Counted from the first letter of the stretch, positions 1 to 10,206 are shown. The stretch is 26,694 bases of DNA from Candidatus Thiodiazotropha sp. (ex Gloverina cf. vestifex) (GCA_025656435.1 JAHXHT010000006.1:1-26694); one strand, 5' to 3'. Notes: generated by a model from the letters alone, not told the origin. Program-made: numbers and translations.

Positions 1-159
1 AATGCACTGTTTTTCTTCGCTCATGGCAGTTTTGAAGCAAGCGAGAGGAAACGTTCGCTGACAAACGATTCGTTCAGAGCTTCCTTAGCGTGAATAACAC
101 AAACATCGAGATCAGAGCCTGAATTTTCGTTCCAGCTGATCAGCAACCAAGTCATAGCC

Positions 160-564
160 TTAAAATCGCATCTCTGCGATCTCTCCACTCTCTTCGTAGA
201 TACGGTTCAACCGCTCAAGGACGGCAGTCTCATCGGGTGAAAGCCTCTGCTGGGCGAATGCCTCTGCCAGACCAATATAGATGCGATAAGCGTCGATATA
301 GGATCGATAATCCCTGTTTCCGGCGTGGATCAGAGAACGCTCGAACTGTATGTATTTTTGCAACAGCCGCTGGTGGTTCGCCCGGTTATAGTAGAGGTCG
401 GAGACTGCCGGCACTTTGCAGGAAGTTGAGATAGACAGTAGATCATCGACAGTATAATTCTGTGTACTTGATCTTAAATCAAAGCAGGCCAAATGTTACC
501 CAACAGCAAGGGATGAAAACCCTAGAAAAATGACGGCTGTTGCGAGTACCCATTGCCGCATCAT
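160..564 (-). pseudogene. Interrupted small secreted protein gene, unknown function
   Basis: I do not recognise the family. From ATG at 564 (or 561), after a good ribosome binding site (AAAGGTAGGT), the frame encodes a typical signal peptide: Met-Met-Arg, a hydrophobic core (VLATAVIFLGF), then SSLAVG. An in-frame TAA follows at 498-496. The same frame then reads on for about 111 codons to a TAA at 162-160, giving a helical, Tyr-rich, charged protein segment. Beyond that TAA the frame still looks coding for 15 more codons (GYDLVADQLERKFRL) before TGA at 114-112. I read this as one exported protein gene broken by one or two nonsense codons. Alternatively, the 110-residue part is translated alone from TTG at 492, without a signal peptide, or a base is miscalled. 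It lies downstream of chpC on the same strand with a gap of about 120 bases. Confidence 0.5.
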
Positions 565-655
565 TACCTACCTTTATTGTCACCAATTTATTTCAAAGAT
601 ATGACAATAACCTATAGACGAAATAGGAAAGACTGTAAATATTGGAAATGGGTTG

Positions 656-676
656 GACCGGCAGAGATTGTCGGTC
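656..676. repeat. Inverted repeat downstream of chpC
   Basis: An 8-base arm, a 5-base loop (GAGAT) and a second 8-base arm can pair with one G-U wobble in the plus-strand RNA, or one A-C mismatch in the minus-strand RNA. It begins 9 bases past the chpC stop in the direction of transcription. There is no T-run on either side, so it is at best a weak or Rho-dependent end point for the pil-chp transcript. Confidence 0.25.
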
Positions 677-684
677 GGGTGTGG

Positions 685-1137
685 TTATATCACCTCAGAC
701 AATCGGCGTTCGATCTCGTCGAGATTGGGAATATAGGCAGGACTCAGGTCCAGCTCCACCGCTTGTCTGATCAGCGGATCTTCCTCTGACGGCGCCTCTG
801 GCTTCGGCATGACGTTATCCGTTGTTACCCTTACCAAGCTGGGGATGGCCTGTACCACCATACCGAAGCGGGAGAGCCTGGGATTGCCATTGAGCGCATT
901 CATGATTGCGATTCTGCCACGGTGTCCGGGGGCAACGCCTTCACCGCCCAGCATAGCCTCGAAAGAGATCACCGGTATCAATACACCACGCCAGGCCATG
1001 TTTCCTAAATACCACTCAGGCCCTTCCTCTACCGGCTCCGGCGGTTGGTAGCCCATCACTTCCGCTACCACCGCATTCGGCAACAAAAGCTGCCGGTCAG
1101 CCAGAGGAACAAGCACACTTCTGACTTCACTATTCAT
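685..1137 (-). CDS. chpC: CheW-like adaptor, ChpC type
   Basis: A 150-residue cytoplasmic protein made of a single CheW-like domain. It shows the beta-barrel segments LGNMAWRGVLIPVISFEAMLG (about 44-64) and RFGMVVQAIPSLVRV (about 90-104). CheW proteins link receptors to a CheA kinase. The family in P. aeruginosa (ChpC) is a little longer and is the last gene of the Pil-Chp cluster, as here. Its ATG overlaps the chpA stop (ATGA, 1137-1134), which implies translational coupling. It is probably a second, accessory adaptor alongside PilI, feeding other receptors into ChpA. Identification rests on the fold motifs plus position, and the precise name ChpC rests mainly on position. Confidence 0.82.
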   Translation of the reverse strand: MNSEVRSVLVPLADRQLLLPNAVVAEVMGYQPPEPVEEGPEWYLGNMAWRGVLIPVISFEAMLGGEGVAPGHRGRIAIMNALNGNPRLSRFGMVVQAIPSLVRVTTDNVMPKPEAPSEEDPLIRQAVELDLSPAYIPNLDEIERRLSEVI

Positions 1138-4100
1138 TGTCTCGTCTCCGCCAGCACCTCATTGATACTATCGAGCAAATCTGCCTCCTGATAGGGCTTG
1201 CCCAAACAGCGTTTGACTCCCAGATCGAAGGCCCGCTTGCGATGTTTATCGCCCACACGTGATGAGATCATGATGATCGGCAGACCGTAGTAATCCACTG
1301 AATTATTAATATGTCTCGCCAGCTCGAAACCGTCCATGCGAGGCATCTCTATATCCAACAACATGATGTCGGGTACCTGCTCCTGCAGCATGGTGACCGC
1401 CTCGACGCCGTCTTTTGCGGTAATCACGTCCATATCGTTGCGTTCCAGCAGTCTGCTGGTGACCTTACGCACAGTAATCGAGTCATCCACTACCATGACA
1501 CGCAGACGGTCCTCAGCACGCTTACGTTCACCGGCCCTGACCTCTTCGGCTTCGGAGCCTACTGCATGAGTCGCATCCATGCGCACCAGGGCGGCCAGAT
1601 CCAGAATCAAAGCCACACGGCCATCGGCCAGGATGGTGCCACCAGTGATCCAACGAACGCTACCTACCTGCTTACCGAGGGATTTCACTACCACCTGTCT
1701 GGTGCCCAGTAGTTCATCCACCTGCAGTGCCACCTGGTGATCACCTGTCTGCAGCAGCAACAGGGGCAGCCATCGGGACGCGTCAGGTAGTTCGTGCTGC
1801 CCCATACCCATCATGCGGCCAAGATATTCGATCTTATAATTCTTATCGGCATAGTTGTAACCACTTTGCTCGCCGGCATAACAAGCCATCAACTCCTTAT
1901 GACGAATCCTGACCACACCGTCTACACTGCCATGGGGGATTGCACAGACTTCATCACCCACTCGCATCAACAGCGCATCGGTGATCGCCAGTGTAAGTGG
2001 CAGACGGATAATAAAACTGGTACCACGACCTGGCTGGGAATCGATCTCCAGAGAACCGCCCAGTTGCTTAACCTCACTGGTCACCACGTCGAGGCCGACG
2101 CCACGCCCAGAGATTTGCGTGACTTCCTTAGCGGTACTAAAACCGGGAATCAACACACACTGAATCAGGTCATCATCACTGATCTCTGCATTCGCGTCGA
2201 TCATGCCCTGATCAGTGGCTCGCCGGCGGATAGCCTCAATATCGAGGCCCTTACCATCGTCGGACAAGGTGATCAGAACATCATTAGCTTCCCGATCCAC
2301 ATAGAGGGAAATCCGACCGACAGTCTGCTTACCTGCCTGCTCTCTATCTGCCGGCCGTTCGATGCCATGGGAGACGGAATTACGCAACAGATGTTCAAAA
2401 ACCGGGATCATCCGATTGAGAATACCGCGGTCCAATTCACCTTCAATGCCAAAGCACTCCAGATTGGCTTTTTTGTCCAGCTGACTTGCAGTCTGCCTCA
2501 CCAACCGCTGCAGACGTGGCACGAGTTGGGCAAAGGGCACCATTCGTGTGCGTAACAATCCATCCTGCAGATCCGTCGATATACGTGATTGCTGCAGTAG
2601 CAGGGTATCGGTTTCCCGCTGCAGGTCGTTCAGCGACTCATTAATGTTACCCAGGTCATTAACGGTCTCGGCCAGCGCACGGGAGAGTTGCTGAATGTTG
2701 GAGAATCGATCCATCTCCAATGGATCGAACTCCGTTTTCTCAAGACCTTCCTTCTCATGATCCCTATCCCAGCGATAGAGAATTTGCGCCTCGGTTTCGA
2801 TCTCGAGATTGCGTAGTTGTGTGTAGAGTCGGGAGACGGTCTGCTCCAGCTCCGAAAGGTTGAAGCCGAGCACACTGTTTTGCTGCTCAAGGCGTGCACG
2901 GTAGATACTGACTTCACCTGCATGATTCACCAAGCGGTCCATCAGTTCGCTGTTGACCCTGACCTGCTCCTTGCTGCGTTTGAAACCCTCTTTCTCTTCC
3001 TTGCTTTCATCGCCGAGCAATGCTTCAAGTCCTGGGGCTAGCGGAATGATATCGGCTGTTCTTTGCTCAGTTTCTTCAGAGACTTCATCAACCTGATCAG
3101 GTTCTGTATCAACAAGTTCGCTATCGTCAGACTCAGATTTGACCTGTATCGCCTCCACCATACCGCTCTCTGCCGTTTCGAGCTCACCGCCCAGCAGGGT
3201 ATGCAGGCCTGTCACCAATTCATCGGAGGCTGGTACTTTTCCAATGGAACCGATCATCTCCACCTGATGAGCCAGAAAATCGATCGCTTGGCGGGCAGCA
3301 TCTGTCACCAGCGGGAGAGGGTCCACCTCTTTCTGCGCCAGGGCTGTCATCAGGGACTCAACCGCATGACTGAGATCACCAACCGGCATGATACCTGCCA
3401 AACGTGAACTGCCTTTCAGGGTATGCAGATTCCGCTGCACGCCTTCGATCAATGAGAGATCCCCGGTCTGCTCCATCCAAGCCTGAAAGTGGGTCTCAAT
3501 CTGCTCGACAAAATCCTTAGCTTCCTCGACGAAAATCTGTACCAGTTCCTCGTCCTCGCCCACGTCGAGCAGGATATCCTCTTCCATGACAACGAAGGAG
3601 TCGTCCATCTCATCAGACAATTCCACTTCTGAATCATCAAGCGCTAAAACATCATCCGCAATGTTTAGGCTCTCATCACTTAATGTGGTTGCTGGAGGCT
3701 CAACTTCGTTGCCAGCTTCATCAGCAGGTGATGTCGACTCATCCAATTCTTCCTGCAAATGCGGATCGAAGGTCTCTTCCTGCTCCATAGCGGGTGAATG
3801 CAGCAATGATTCAAGCTGCTGTATCAGCTCATCAGACACAGGAATACCACCCATGCCTTCCGCCGCATCAGTCTGTGTGGCTAGTAAATCTAGCGCCTCG
3901 CGACTGGTATTGAGAACCTCTTCGCTGGGTTCCAGCTTAACCACTGAGATGCCGGACAGCAGCGATTCGAGGGCATGACTTAAATCACCGACCGGTTCGA
4001 TACCTGCCAGGCGGGAACTCCCCTTGAGGGTATGCAACGCCCGCTGCATCTCATCAAGTGGTCCATGATTTGCTAAATTTTCTGACCAAGCGGCATGGCT

Positions 4101-7100
4101 TTCATCAAGAACGCCGAGCAGCTCACGGGACTCTTCAATGAAGATCTCGACCAGTTCAGGATCACCCTCAAACTCGTACAGATCACCTTCGTGGATAAAA
4201 CTTAATGGCTCTTCGTAGTAGTCAGAGGGAGTTTCATCATCGACAGCCGGCAAATCAACAGCTGTCTCCTCAGTTTCCTCCAGCTCCTGCTGCAATAGAG
4301 GATCGATAGAATCCTCATCGGGCATCTCCCGCCCTTCTTCAGCTTGGCCTATCTGCTCAATCCGCTCGAGCAACTCGTCCGCTTGCGCCACCTGACCGGT
4401 TTCAGCTGTCTGATCGGTCTGACTGGCAAGCCGATCCAAAGCCTCTCTCACCACACTTTTGAGTGGTTGAGTGAACGATAGCTCTCCGCCGGTAAGTCGA
4501 TTGAACAGCGTCTCAAGGGCGTGACTCAGCTCCCCAACCGGCATAACGCCAACCAATCTGGAGCTGCCCTTGAGTGTGTGTAAAGTGCGTTTAATATCGT
4601 CTGTGTTTGCACCATCGTTAGGCGATACGGACCATTTCTCAAAATCCTGGTCAAGGGTTTCCAATAATTCCCTGGATTCCTCAACAAAGATTTCAATCAA
4701 CTCCTGGTCTTCATCTACTTCGAAAAGTGCGTCTTCATCTGTAGAAACCGTCTCTGAATACGCGACACCCTCACTGACAGCTTCAGACTCCCCTGTCAGT
4801 TCAATAGACTCCGGCAGATCACCCAGATCCCAGGGTTTATCCTCCGTTTCATCAGTAGCAGGTATGGATTCGCCGTCAATTTCAGGCGGTAGGATGATTT
4901 CAGGTACGATTGATTGTTCAGTATCAGTCGACTCGAAAATATCCTGCGATTCTTCATCAAGATCAGCCAGTGCACGCTGCATACCAGCCAGACAGGTCTC
5001 AAATGGCGGCTCAGGCAGCGTATCGCCAGGTAACCAGGCCAGCAATTCACGAATGCAACTCACACCGCTGCTCAGCAGATCTGTGGCCGGTGCCTCTGCC
5101 AGGTGCTGTTGCTCATGCAGAATTCTCGTGTAACTCTCCATGGTCTCAGCCAGCCGGGCAATGGGCATGATACCAGCCATATTGGCACTGCCACGCAGTG
5201 TATGACAGGCTCGTGCCACCTCTTCGCTCACCTGAATGGAAGGCTCTGTACCGGTAGCGAGTTGCAGGAAGCTCTCTATCTCCTGCAAGTGAGTTTCCGA
5301 CTCCTCAGCAAAAATACTAAGCAGTTCACTGTCTACTTCGATATCCAGCTCGGAATCGTCGAGGTCCTGCCAATCACTCACGTCCGCTTGAGAGTCAGCT
5401 TCCTCAGCTCCCCCGGTTTCGGATGAATCAACAGAATCCCCGGATAGTAAGGAGAATCCAGAAAGCTCGGTATCAATATCCAGCGACAGCTCATCATCAT
5501 TCTCAAACTCATGAGGAAGCGGCTGATCCTCTATCTCGACGGGCAACTCCATCTCGATAAGGGTTTCCGACTCATCAAGTGATATCGATGACGGGGTTGC
5601 CGGTTCTGGCTGCGGCTCATCAGCTGTAAGTTCGGGTACCTCTGCAGAATCTGCAGGTAATGCTTCCTCCACCGGAAGAGGCGCTGGTTGGGCGGTCGTT
5701 TCCTCTTCCAGAGTTTTCCCGTCCGCCAAGGCAAAGGCATCCTGTTCAAGCCTTGAGACATCGACAGCCGGCACTATCCCTTGTTCCTGACAATCAATTA
5801 ATTCTGGCAGGGTATCGATCATCCTATCGAGAAGATTCATCATCTGCGGACTCGCAGATATAGTCCCTTCGATCATCCGGTTTAGCATATTCTCCACTGA
5901 CCAGGCGAGTTCGCCGATGGTCTTGGCGCCAACCAGGCGACCACTGCCTTTGAGAGTATGGAAAGAACGACGTATCGTGGTCAGCGCATCCTCATCATGT
6001 TGATTCTGACGCCACTGGGGAAAACGCTGTTGAATGGTTTGCAGTTCTTCCCGCGCCTCTTCGACAAAAATCTCCAGGATTTCCGGATCGATCTCCTCCA
6101 GGGCCGGTTTGTCGACAGATGCGGTTGGCGTCTCATCAACCTGACTGTCTGGTTCAGCAGGCGGTTCGGCTGCTTCAGTTGTCTCGGCTTCGAACGTCAC
6201 CTCATCCGGCAGTTGCGGGGTATCAAAATGGAGACTGCTTTCACCGAATTCCAGGTCTGAGACGGCCTCCTCATCCAGCTCGATGCCTTCGGTTCGGTCG
6301 GCAGAGCCACTCAAGTCTATGACTTCAGCCGGTTCGGTGTACTCGGTAACCTCGCCGCCTTCACTCAATAAATTACTCAGCGAGGCATTGGCAATTGAGA
6401 GAATCTCCTGCCGATCACCTGCCCCATCCACTAGCGTCTCTAAGTAGTATTCAAGGCTACTGATAACATCAGCCAGATAGTTGAGTTGGTGCCGCTGGGG
6501 TGGCTCATTCTGCTCAATCAGTTGCGACTGAACAAAACTGCCGGTCTGCATCATGATATCAGCGGCATCCGACAAGTTGAGCATGCGCAACGCACCCTCA
6601 ACACGCTTGAATCCGTCTCGCACACTGACCAGCACTGAAGCATCGTCAGTGGCTTCGGTGTAACCGATAATGACTTCCTTGGCCTTGGCGATATCCACCT
6701 TGGCTTCACGTACGGTCTGCTTAATCAGGTTTTCGAGTTCACCCTCAGGCATATCAAGACCCCAGCCTTCCTCGGCCGCAAGTTCTTGTGTCGGTTGCGC
6801 TGTGTGCAGGGTACTGAGAGAGGACTCAACAAAGAGGATGTCACCCGCCATCTCCATCAGCTCGAACTCTTCCGGCATACTGCCTTTGTCGACAAATCCC
6901 TTAACCTTGTCAGCCTGTCGGTTGAGTCTTGAACGCAGGGCCCCCTGTCCGATCATGCCCAGCGTATCTGCCAGCTTGCGTATCGGCGCTTCCAAATGAG
7001 CCAACATCTCCATATCCGCTTTCTCATCGCGCATAAAGAGATCGAGAATATCTTTGATACGGGTCAGCTCGATACTGACTGCATCCCTGATTGATTCAGC

Positions 7101-8039
7101 CAGCTCCGCATTGGAACCGGAAAGACCTTGTCTGCCTTGTGCCAACTGGTCTTCTGACGGCAATACCTGATCCAGGTTATAGGCCTCTTTGACCTGTCGC
7201 ACCTGTTCGTCTTCACTCTGCGCGCGGGCGATATAGTAGAGTAAATTCTTCAGCAGGGCGGAGGACTGATCTTGCTGGATAGCATGTTCGCCACCATCGA
7301 TGATCATCTTCAGCTTTCGGTCAATACGACTGAAAAGCTGTTTGACCGCGATGCCCGGTGCAATGGTCTTTTCCATGAGTCCATGCATTAGGGCGCCTGC
7401 CACCCAGAAGAGGCGGTGCACCTGTTCAGTGCCGGCACTCTGCTGAATAGAATCGAAGACCTCTACCAGCAGAGGCCAGGCCTGCTCGGTATCCCGCTGA
7501 CGGTACCAACCCAGCAGTCCGAGATGAAACTTTTGACGAATCCGCTTAACCAGTTTAGGCAGCGCTTCGTTGGGCTCACCCGTTATACGACCTGTACCAC
7601 GGCCAGCCTCGATTTCAGGTTTGAAAAGTGCCGCTTCCGAGAGAAGAGGCGCATCCCTCACGGCACGCAGGTCATTGAGTAATGGCAGGATGATCAGTGG
7701 AATATCCGCATCACCGCCTTGTAATTTCTCAAGATAATCCGGAAGCTGGATTAGGGCCAACATCAGGGCCTCTGCGGCATCTTCCTTCTGGCGTACACTC
7801 CCGTCCTGCATGTCGCGGACCACCAGCTCCATCTCCTCAGCCAGCATACTCGGACCATAGACCTGCACCATCTGCAGGACTCTGGCAATCTGGTGAAGAT
7901 GATCACCACAGCTCTGTAGCGCACCGACGTCATCAGCCGACTCTACATATGCCTCAAGGGACTGACGGGCTTGGCGGATGGAGACATCAAGCTCATCCTT
8001 GACCCAATTCAGCGCGCCAAAATCTTGGGCATTTGTCAT
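1134..8039 (-). CDS. chpA: ChpA/PilL hybrid CheA-type histidine kinase with multiple Hpt domains
   Basis: A 2301-residue cytoplasmic kinase of the type IV pilus chemosensory system. The N-terminal region (about 1-130) resembles ChpA/FimL N-termini, with a degenerate Hpt-like motif (HLHQIARVLQMV, His47/His49). Further Hpt-like helices lacking the canonical His follow (near APIRKLADTLGMIG and GFKRVEGALRML). Five canonical Hpt domains carry phospho-acceptor His at about 694, 946, 1154, 1336 and 1539 (HTLKGS or HTLRGS), separated by Asp/Glu-rich linkers. The CheA core follows: dimerisation helices, N-box LLRNSVSHGIE (Asn about 1887), DDGKGLD, and SGRGVGLDVV. Then come a CheW-like domain and a C-terminal receiver with VVDD (2185-2186) and phospho-acceptor Asp2229. 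P. aeruginosa ChpA is slightly longer with eight phosphotransfer-type domains. The ribosome binding site GGAGAG precedes ATG 8039, 79 bases after pilJ. Confidence 0.95.
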   Translation of the reverse strand: MTNAQDFGALNWVKDELDVSIRQARQSLEAYVESADDVGALQSCGDHLHQIARVLQMVQVYGPSMLAEEMELVVRDMQDGSVRQKEDAAEALMLALIQLPDYLEKLQGGDADIPLIILPLLNDLRAVRDAPLLSEAALFKPEIEAGRGTGRITGEPNEALPKLVKRIRQKFHLGLLGWYRQRDTEQAWPLLVEVFDSIQQSAGTEQVHRLFWVAGALMHGLMEKTIAPGIAVKQLFSRIDRKLKMIIDGGEHAIQQDQSSALLKNLLYYIARAQSEDEQVRQVKEAYNLDQVLPSEDQLAQGRQGLSGSNAELAESIRDAVSIELTRIKDILDLFMRDEKADMEMLAHLEAPIRKLADTLGMIGQGALRSRLNRQADKVKGFVDKGSMPEEFELMEMAGDILFVESSLSTLHTAQPTQELAAEEGWGLDMPEGELENLIKQTVREAKVDIAKAKEVIIGYTEATDDASVLVSVRDGFKRVEGALRMLNLSDAADIMMQTGSFVQSQLIEQNEPPQRHQLNYLADVISSLEYYLETLVDGAGDRQEILSIANASLSNLLSEGGEVTEYTEPAEVIDLSGSADRTEGIELDEEAVSDLEFGESSLHFDTPQLPDEVTFEAETTEAAEPPAEPDSQVDETPTASVDKPALEEIDPEILEIFVEEAREELQTIQQRFPQWRQNQHDEDALTTIRRSFHTLKGSGRLVGAKTIGELAWSVENMLNRMIEGTISASPQMMNLLDRMIDTLPELIDCQEQGIVPAVDVSRLEQDAFALADGKTLEEETTAQPAPLPVEEALPADSAEVPELTADEPQPEPATPSSISLDESETLIEMELPVEIEDQPLPHEFENDDELSLDIDTELSGFSLLSGDSVDSSETGGAEEADSQADVSDWQDLDDSELDIEVDSELLSIFAEESETHLQEIESFLQLATGTEPSIQVSEEVARACHTLRGSANMAGIMPIARLAETMESYTRILHEQQHLAEAPATDLLSSGVSCIRELLAWLPGDTLPEPPFETCLAGMQRALADLDEESQDIFESTDTEQSIVPEIILPPEIDGESIPATDETEDKPWDLGDLPESIELTGESEAVSEGVAYSETVSTDEDALFEVDEDQELIEIFVEESRELLETLDQDFEKWSVSPNDGANTDDIKRTLHTLKGSSRLVGVMPVGELSHALETLFNRLTGGELSFTQPLKSVVREALDRLASQTDQTAETGQVAQADELLERIEQIGQAEEGREMPDEDSIDPLLQQELEETEETAVDLPAVDDETPSDYYEEPLSFIHEGDLYEFEGDPELVEIFIEESRELLGVLDESHAAWSENLANHGPLDEMQRALHTLKGSSRLAGIEPVGDLSHALESLLSGISVVKLEPSEEVLNTSREALDLLATQTDAAEGMGGIPVSDELIQQLESLLHSPAMEQEETFDPHLQEELDESTSPADEAGNEVEPPATTLSDESLNIADDVLALDDSEVELSDEMDDSFVVMEEDILLDVGEDEELVQIFVEEAKDFVEQIETHFQAWMEQTGDLSLIEGVQRNLHTLKGSSRLAGIMPVGDLSHAVESLMTALAQKEVDPLPLVTDAARQAIDFLAHQVEMIGSIGKVPASDELVTGLHTLLGGELETAESGMVEAIQVKSESDDSELVDTEPDQVDEVSEETEQRTADIIPLAPGLEALLGDESKEEKEGFKRSKEQVRVNSELMDRLVNHAGEVSIYRARLEQQNSVLGFNLSELEQTVSRLYTQLRNLEIETEAQILYRWDRDHEKEGLEKTEFDPLEMDRFSNIQQLSRALAETVNDLGNINESLNDLQRETDTLLLQQSRISTDLQDGLLRTRMVPFAQLVPRLQRLVRQTASQLDKKANLECFGIEGELDRGILNRMIPVFEHLLRNSVSHGIERPADREQAGKQTVGRISLYVDREANDVLITLSDDGKGLDIEAIRRRATDQGMIDANAEISDDDLIQCVLIPGFSTAKEVTQISGRGVGLDVVTSEVKQLGGSLEIDSQPGRGTSFIIRLPLTLAITDALLMRVGDEVCAIPHGSVDGVVRIRHKELMACYAGEQSGYNYADKNYKIEYLGRMMGMGQHELPDASRWLPLLLLQTGDHQVALQVDELLGTRQVVVKSLGKQVGSVRWITGGTILADGRVALILDLAALVRMDATHAVGSEAEEVRAGERKRAEDRLRVMVVDDSITVRKVTSRLLERNDMDVITAKDGVEAVTMLQEQVPDIMLLDIEMPRMDGFELARHINNSVDYYGLPIIMISSRVGDKHRKRAFDLGVKRCLGKPYQEADLLDSINEVLAETRQ

Positions 8040-8118
8040 ACAGGTGCTCTCCAGGCCAAAGATGGATATGGGTTTGACACTTGCTGATGTCGGTTGGACA
8101 TAAGCCTCGCTCAGTTTC

Positions 8119-10158
8119 CTACGAAGGCAGGCGGAAGCCGGCTACCGACTTCTGCAACTGGTCAGAGAGATCAGCCAGGGCGCCGATGGAGTTCGCCGTC
8201 TGATGAGTACCCTCAGATGTCTGATGGGTGATCTCCTGAATGACGCTCATGGTGTCTTTGACATTGACCGCTTCTTCAGCCTGTTTCTGCGCAGACTGGG
8301 CAATCTTGCCGGTCAGGTCATCGATGTACTGGGATACATTCTCAATTTCTTTCAGGGCTTCACCGGCGTCTTCCGCAAATTTGGCGCCCTTCACCACACC
8401 GGATGTACTCGCTTCCATGGAGGTGACGGCTTCGTTGGTATCGGCCTGGATTGTCTTTACCAGTGCCTCAATCTGTTTGGTGGCGTTGATGGAACGCTCA
8501 GCGAGGCGTTGCACTTCGTCAGCAACCACCGCGAAACCACGTCCCGCTTCACCGGCCATGGCGGCCTGCATGGCTGCGTTAAGGGCGAGGATATTGGTCT
8601 GGTCGGCAATATCGTCGATCAACTCAACAATGTCACCAATCTCCTGGGAACTCTCACCCAGGCGCTTGATACGTTTGGAAGTCTCCTGGATCTGTTCACG
8701 GATATCATCCATACCGGTGATGGTATTGCGTACAGTTTCCGCACCGGTAGTGGCAATCTCTACTGAGCGCCTCGCTACCTCAGCTGACTCGCTGGCATCC
8801 TGTGACATCTGATCAATGACGCCTGTCATCTCTTTGATCGACTCATTCGCCTGGGTTATCTGCTCCGCCTGATGCTCACTCGCTTCCGCCAGGTGCATAG
8901 CCGTTGCACGACTCTCCTGGGTCGCACCGGATACTTGCTCCGAGGTCTGGTTAATCGTGGTTACCAGTTCACGCAAGGCCTCGATCGCGTAGTTTATGGA
9001 ATCAGCAATCGCACCAGTGATGTCCTCGGTTACACTGGCAGACACGGTCAAGTCACCATCAGCCAAATCACCCATCTCATCCAGCAACTGCAGGATGGCC
9101 TTCTGGTTGTTTTCGTTTTGCTGCTTACTCGCTTGCTCACGGCGTTGTGCGTCAACGATCAGCTGTCCACCGAGGAGTACGAGAAAAATTGCGGCGGCAG
9201 CACCGAAAACAGCAATCATGATAGGGCCGGCTTTGATTCCCAAAATAGCGAAGCGTCCCGGTGATTCACCAAACGCCGAGATCAGAGCCTCAGCGGAATC
9301 ACTGGTTGCATCGGAAGAGGTATTAACCGTGGATGCTGCTTCCAGTGCGGGTAAAACATCGGGAATGTTTGAAATGATCTCAGCCGCATTGTCCTGGATA
9401 GTACTGAACAGTGTGGTCACGTCTTGCAGCCGTTGCCTGGCGATCTTGTCGGTCACTTTCTGAATGCCCAGATCCTTGTCTCCCGACTTCAATCCCTCAA
9501 GTACACGTCCAAACAGATCCGCGTCTCGACTGAACTGATCAATAGCTGCTGCAGTCTTCTGGCCACCCTCAAGCACCTGGTTTACGTTGGAGTTGATACG
9601 CTGGATCAACATCTCCTGTTCAGCTGTGGTAAACACCTGGCGGCTGGGTGCGCGGCTGTTGATCAAGACCTCTGCCAACTCAGACAAGAGTTCCTGCATC
9701 TGCGGCACAAACTCGGAAATCACGGCGGAGAACTCACCAATGGCTAGAATGTTCTCCTGAGACTTGATGATTTCGTCGATATTTTGGCGCAATTCCAGCC
9801 ATTTGTTTTCCAGATCCCTAACAGCGGGCATCACATCATTGTGTACAGCAGGCAGGTCATCCTTTTTCGCCCCATTCTTCAACTCCCACATAATGGTTTC
9901 GAAGCGGTCGCGGGTCTGTTGCAGGGTCGAAAACGACTGCATTTCACCACGCGCTGACGAGAGGGCGTATTTAGCGATCCGTTGCGCCAATACCTGTTGT
10001 TCAGCGACACGAATCAGATATTGTTCATCGTAGGATTCACGCTTGGTTGTGTGCAGAAAAGTCACCAGTGCCAAGATCAGACTCACCAGAACCAGCACAG
10101 CCAGTGTAGTAATGACTTTATTTGAGGGCAGTGCACCACCCACGCCTTTACCTTTCAT
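8119..10158 (-). CDS. pilJ: Type IV pilus chemoreceptor PilJ (methyl-accepting protein)
   Basis: A 679-residue inner-membrane receptor, close in length to P. aeruginosa PilJ (about 680). A first membrane helix lies at about 14-36 and a second at about 309-331, enclosing a helical periplasmic PilJ-type sensor domain. A HAMP-like linker and a long cytoplasmic coiled coil follow. The signalling hairpin is the classic MCP signature (ADQTNILALNAAMQAAMAGE, then GRGFAVVADEVQRLAERS) near residues 513-553, which binds CheW and CheA. It is known to interact with pilin and to start the Pil-Chp signal through PilI and ChpA. Start: ATG at 10158 preceded by GGGAGAAAGA. It lies 48 bases after pilI. No CheR (pilK) or CheB (chpB) gene follows, so the methylation machinery must come from elsewhere or be absent. 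Confidence 0.96.
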   Translation of the reverse strand: MKGKGVGGALPSNKVITTLAVLVLVSLILALVTFLHTTKRESYDEQYLIRVAEQQVLAQRIAKYALSSARGEMQSFSTLQQTRDRFETIMWELKNGAKKDDLPAVHNDVMPAVRDLENKWLELRQNIDEIIKSQENILAIGEFSAVISEFVPQMQELLSELAEVLINSRAPSRQVFTTAEQEMLIQRINSNVNQVLEGGQKTAAAIDQFSRDADLFGRVLEGLKSGDKDLGIQKVTDKIARQRLQDVTTLFSTIQDNAAEIISNIPDVLPALEAASTVNTSSDATSDSAEALISAFGESPGRFAILGIKAGPIMIAVFGAAAAIFLVLLGGQLIVDAQRREQASKQQNENNQKAILQLLDEMGDLADGDLTVSASVTEDITGAIADSINYAIEALRELVTTINQTSEQVSGATQESRATAMHLAEASEHQAEQITQANESIKEMTGVIDQMSQDASESAEVARRSVEIATTGAETVRNTITGMDDIREQIQETSKRIKRLGESSQEIGDIVELIDDIADQTNILALNAAMQAAMAGEAGRGFAVVADEVQRLAERSINATKQIEALVKTIQADTNEAVTSMEASTSGVVKGAKFAEDAGEALKEIENVSQYIDDLTGKIAQSAQKQAEEAVNVKDTMSVIQEITHQTSEGTHQTANSIGALADLSDQLQKSVAGFRLPS

Positions 10159-10206
10159 TCTTCTTTCTCCCGAAAGCTTAAGCTCATTTCCCGAATCTCT
10201 TACCTA

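Noticed and set aside
1..155. A 44-codon minus-strand ATG frame (155-21) whose stop overlaps another ATG at 24 (ATGA), giving a start that runs off the window.
   Set aside because: The frame overlaps the read-on tail of the interrupted secreted gene, has only a weak AAGG site, and the second ORF shows just eight codons. Neither can be supported.
4570..5133. Long plus-strand open frames opposite chpA, rich in Ser.
   Set aside because: They are antisense shadows of the acidic Ser/Glu/Asp-rich linkers and Hpt domains of chpA.
3586..5700. Repeated similar DNA segments that could suggest a repeat array or CRISPR.
   Set aside because: The similarity comes from duplicated Hpt domains in ChpA. Spacing is several hundred bases and the units are coding, so no array is present.
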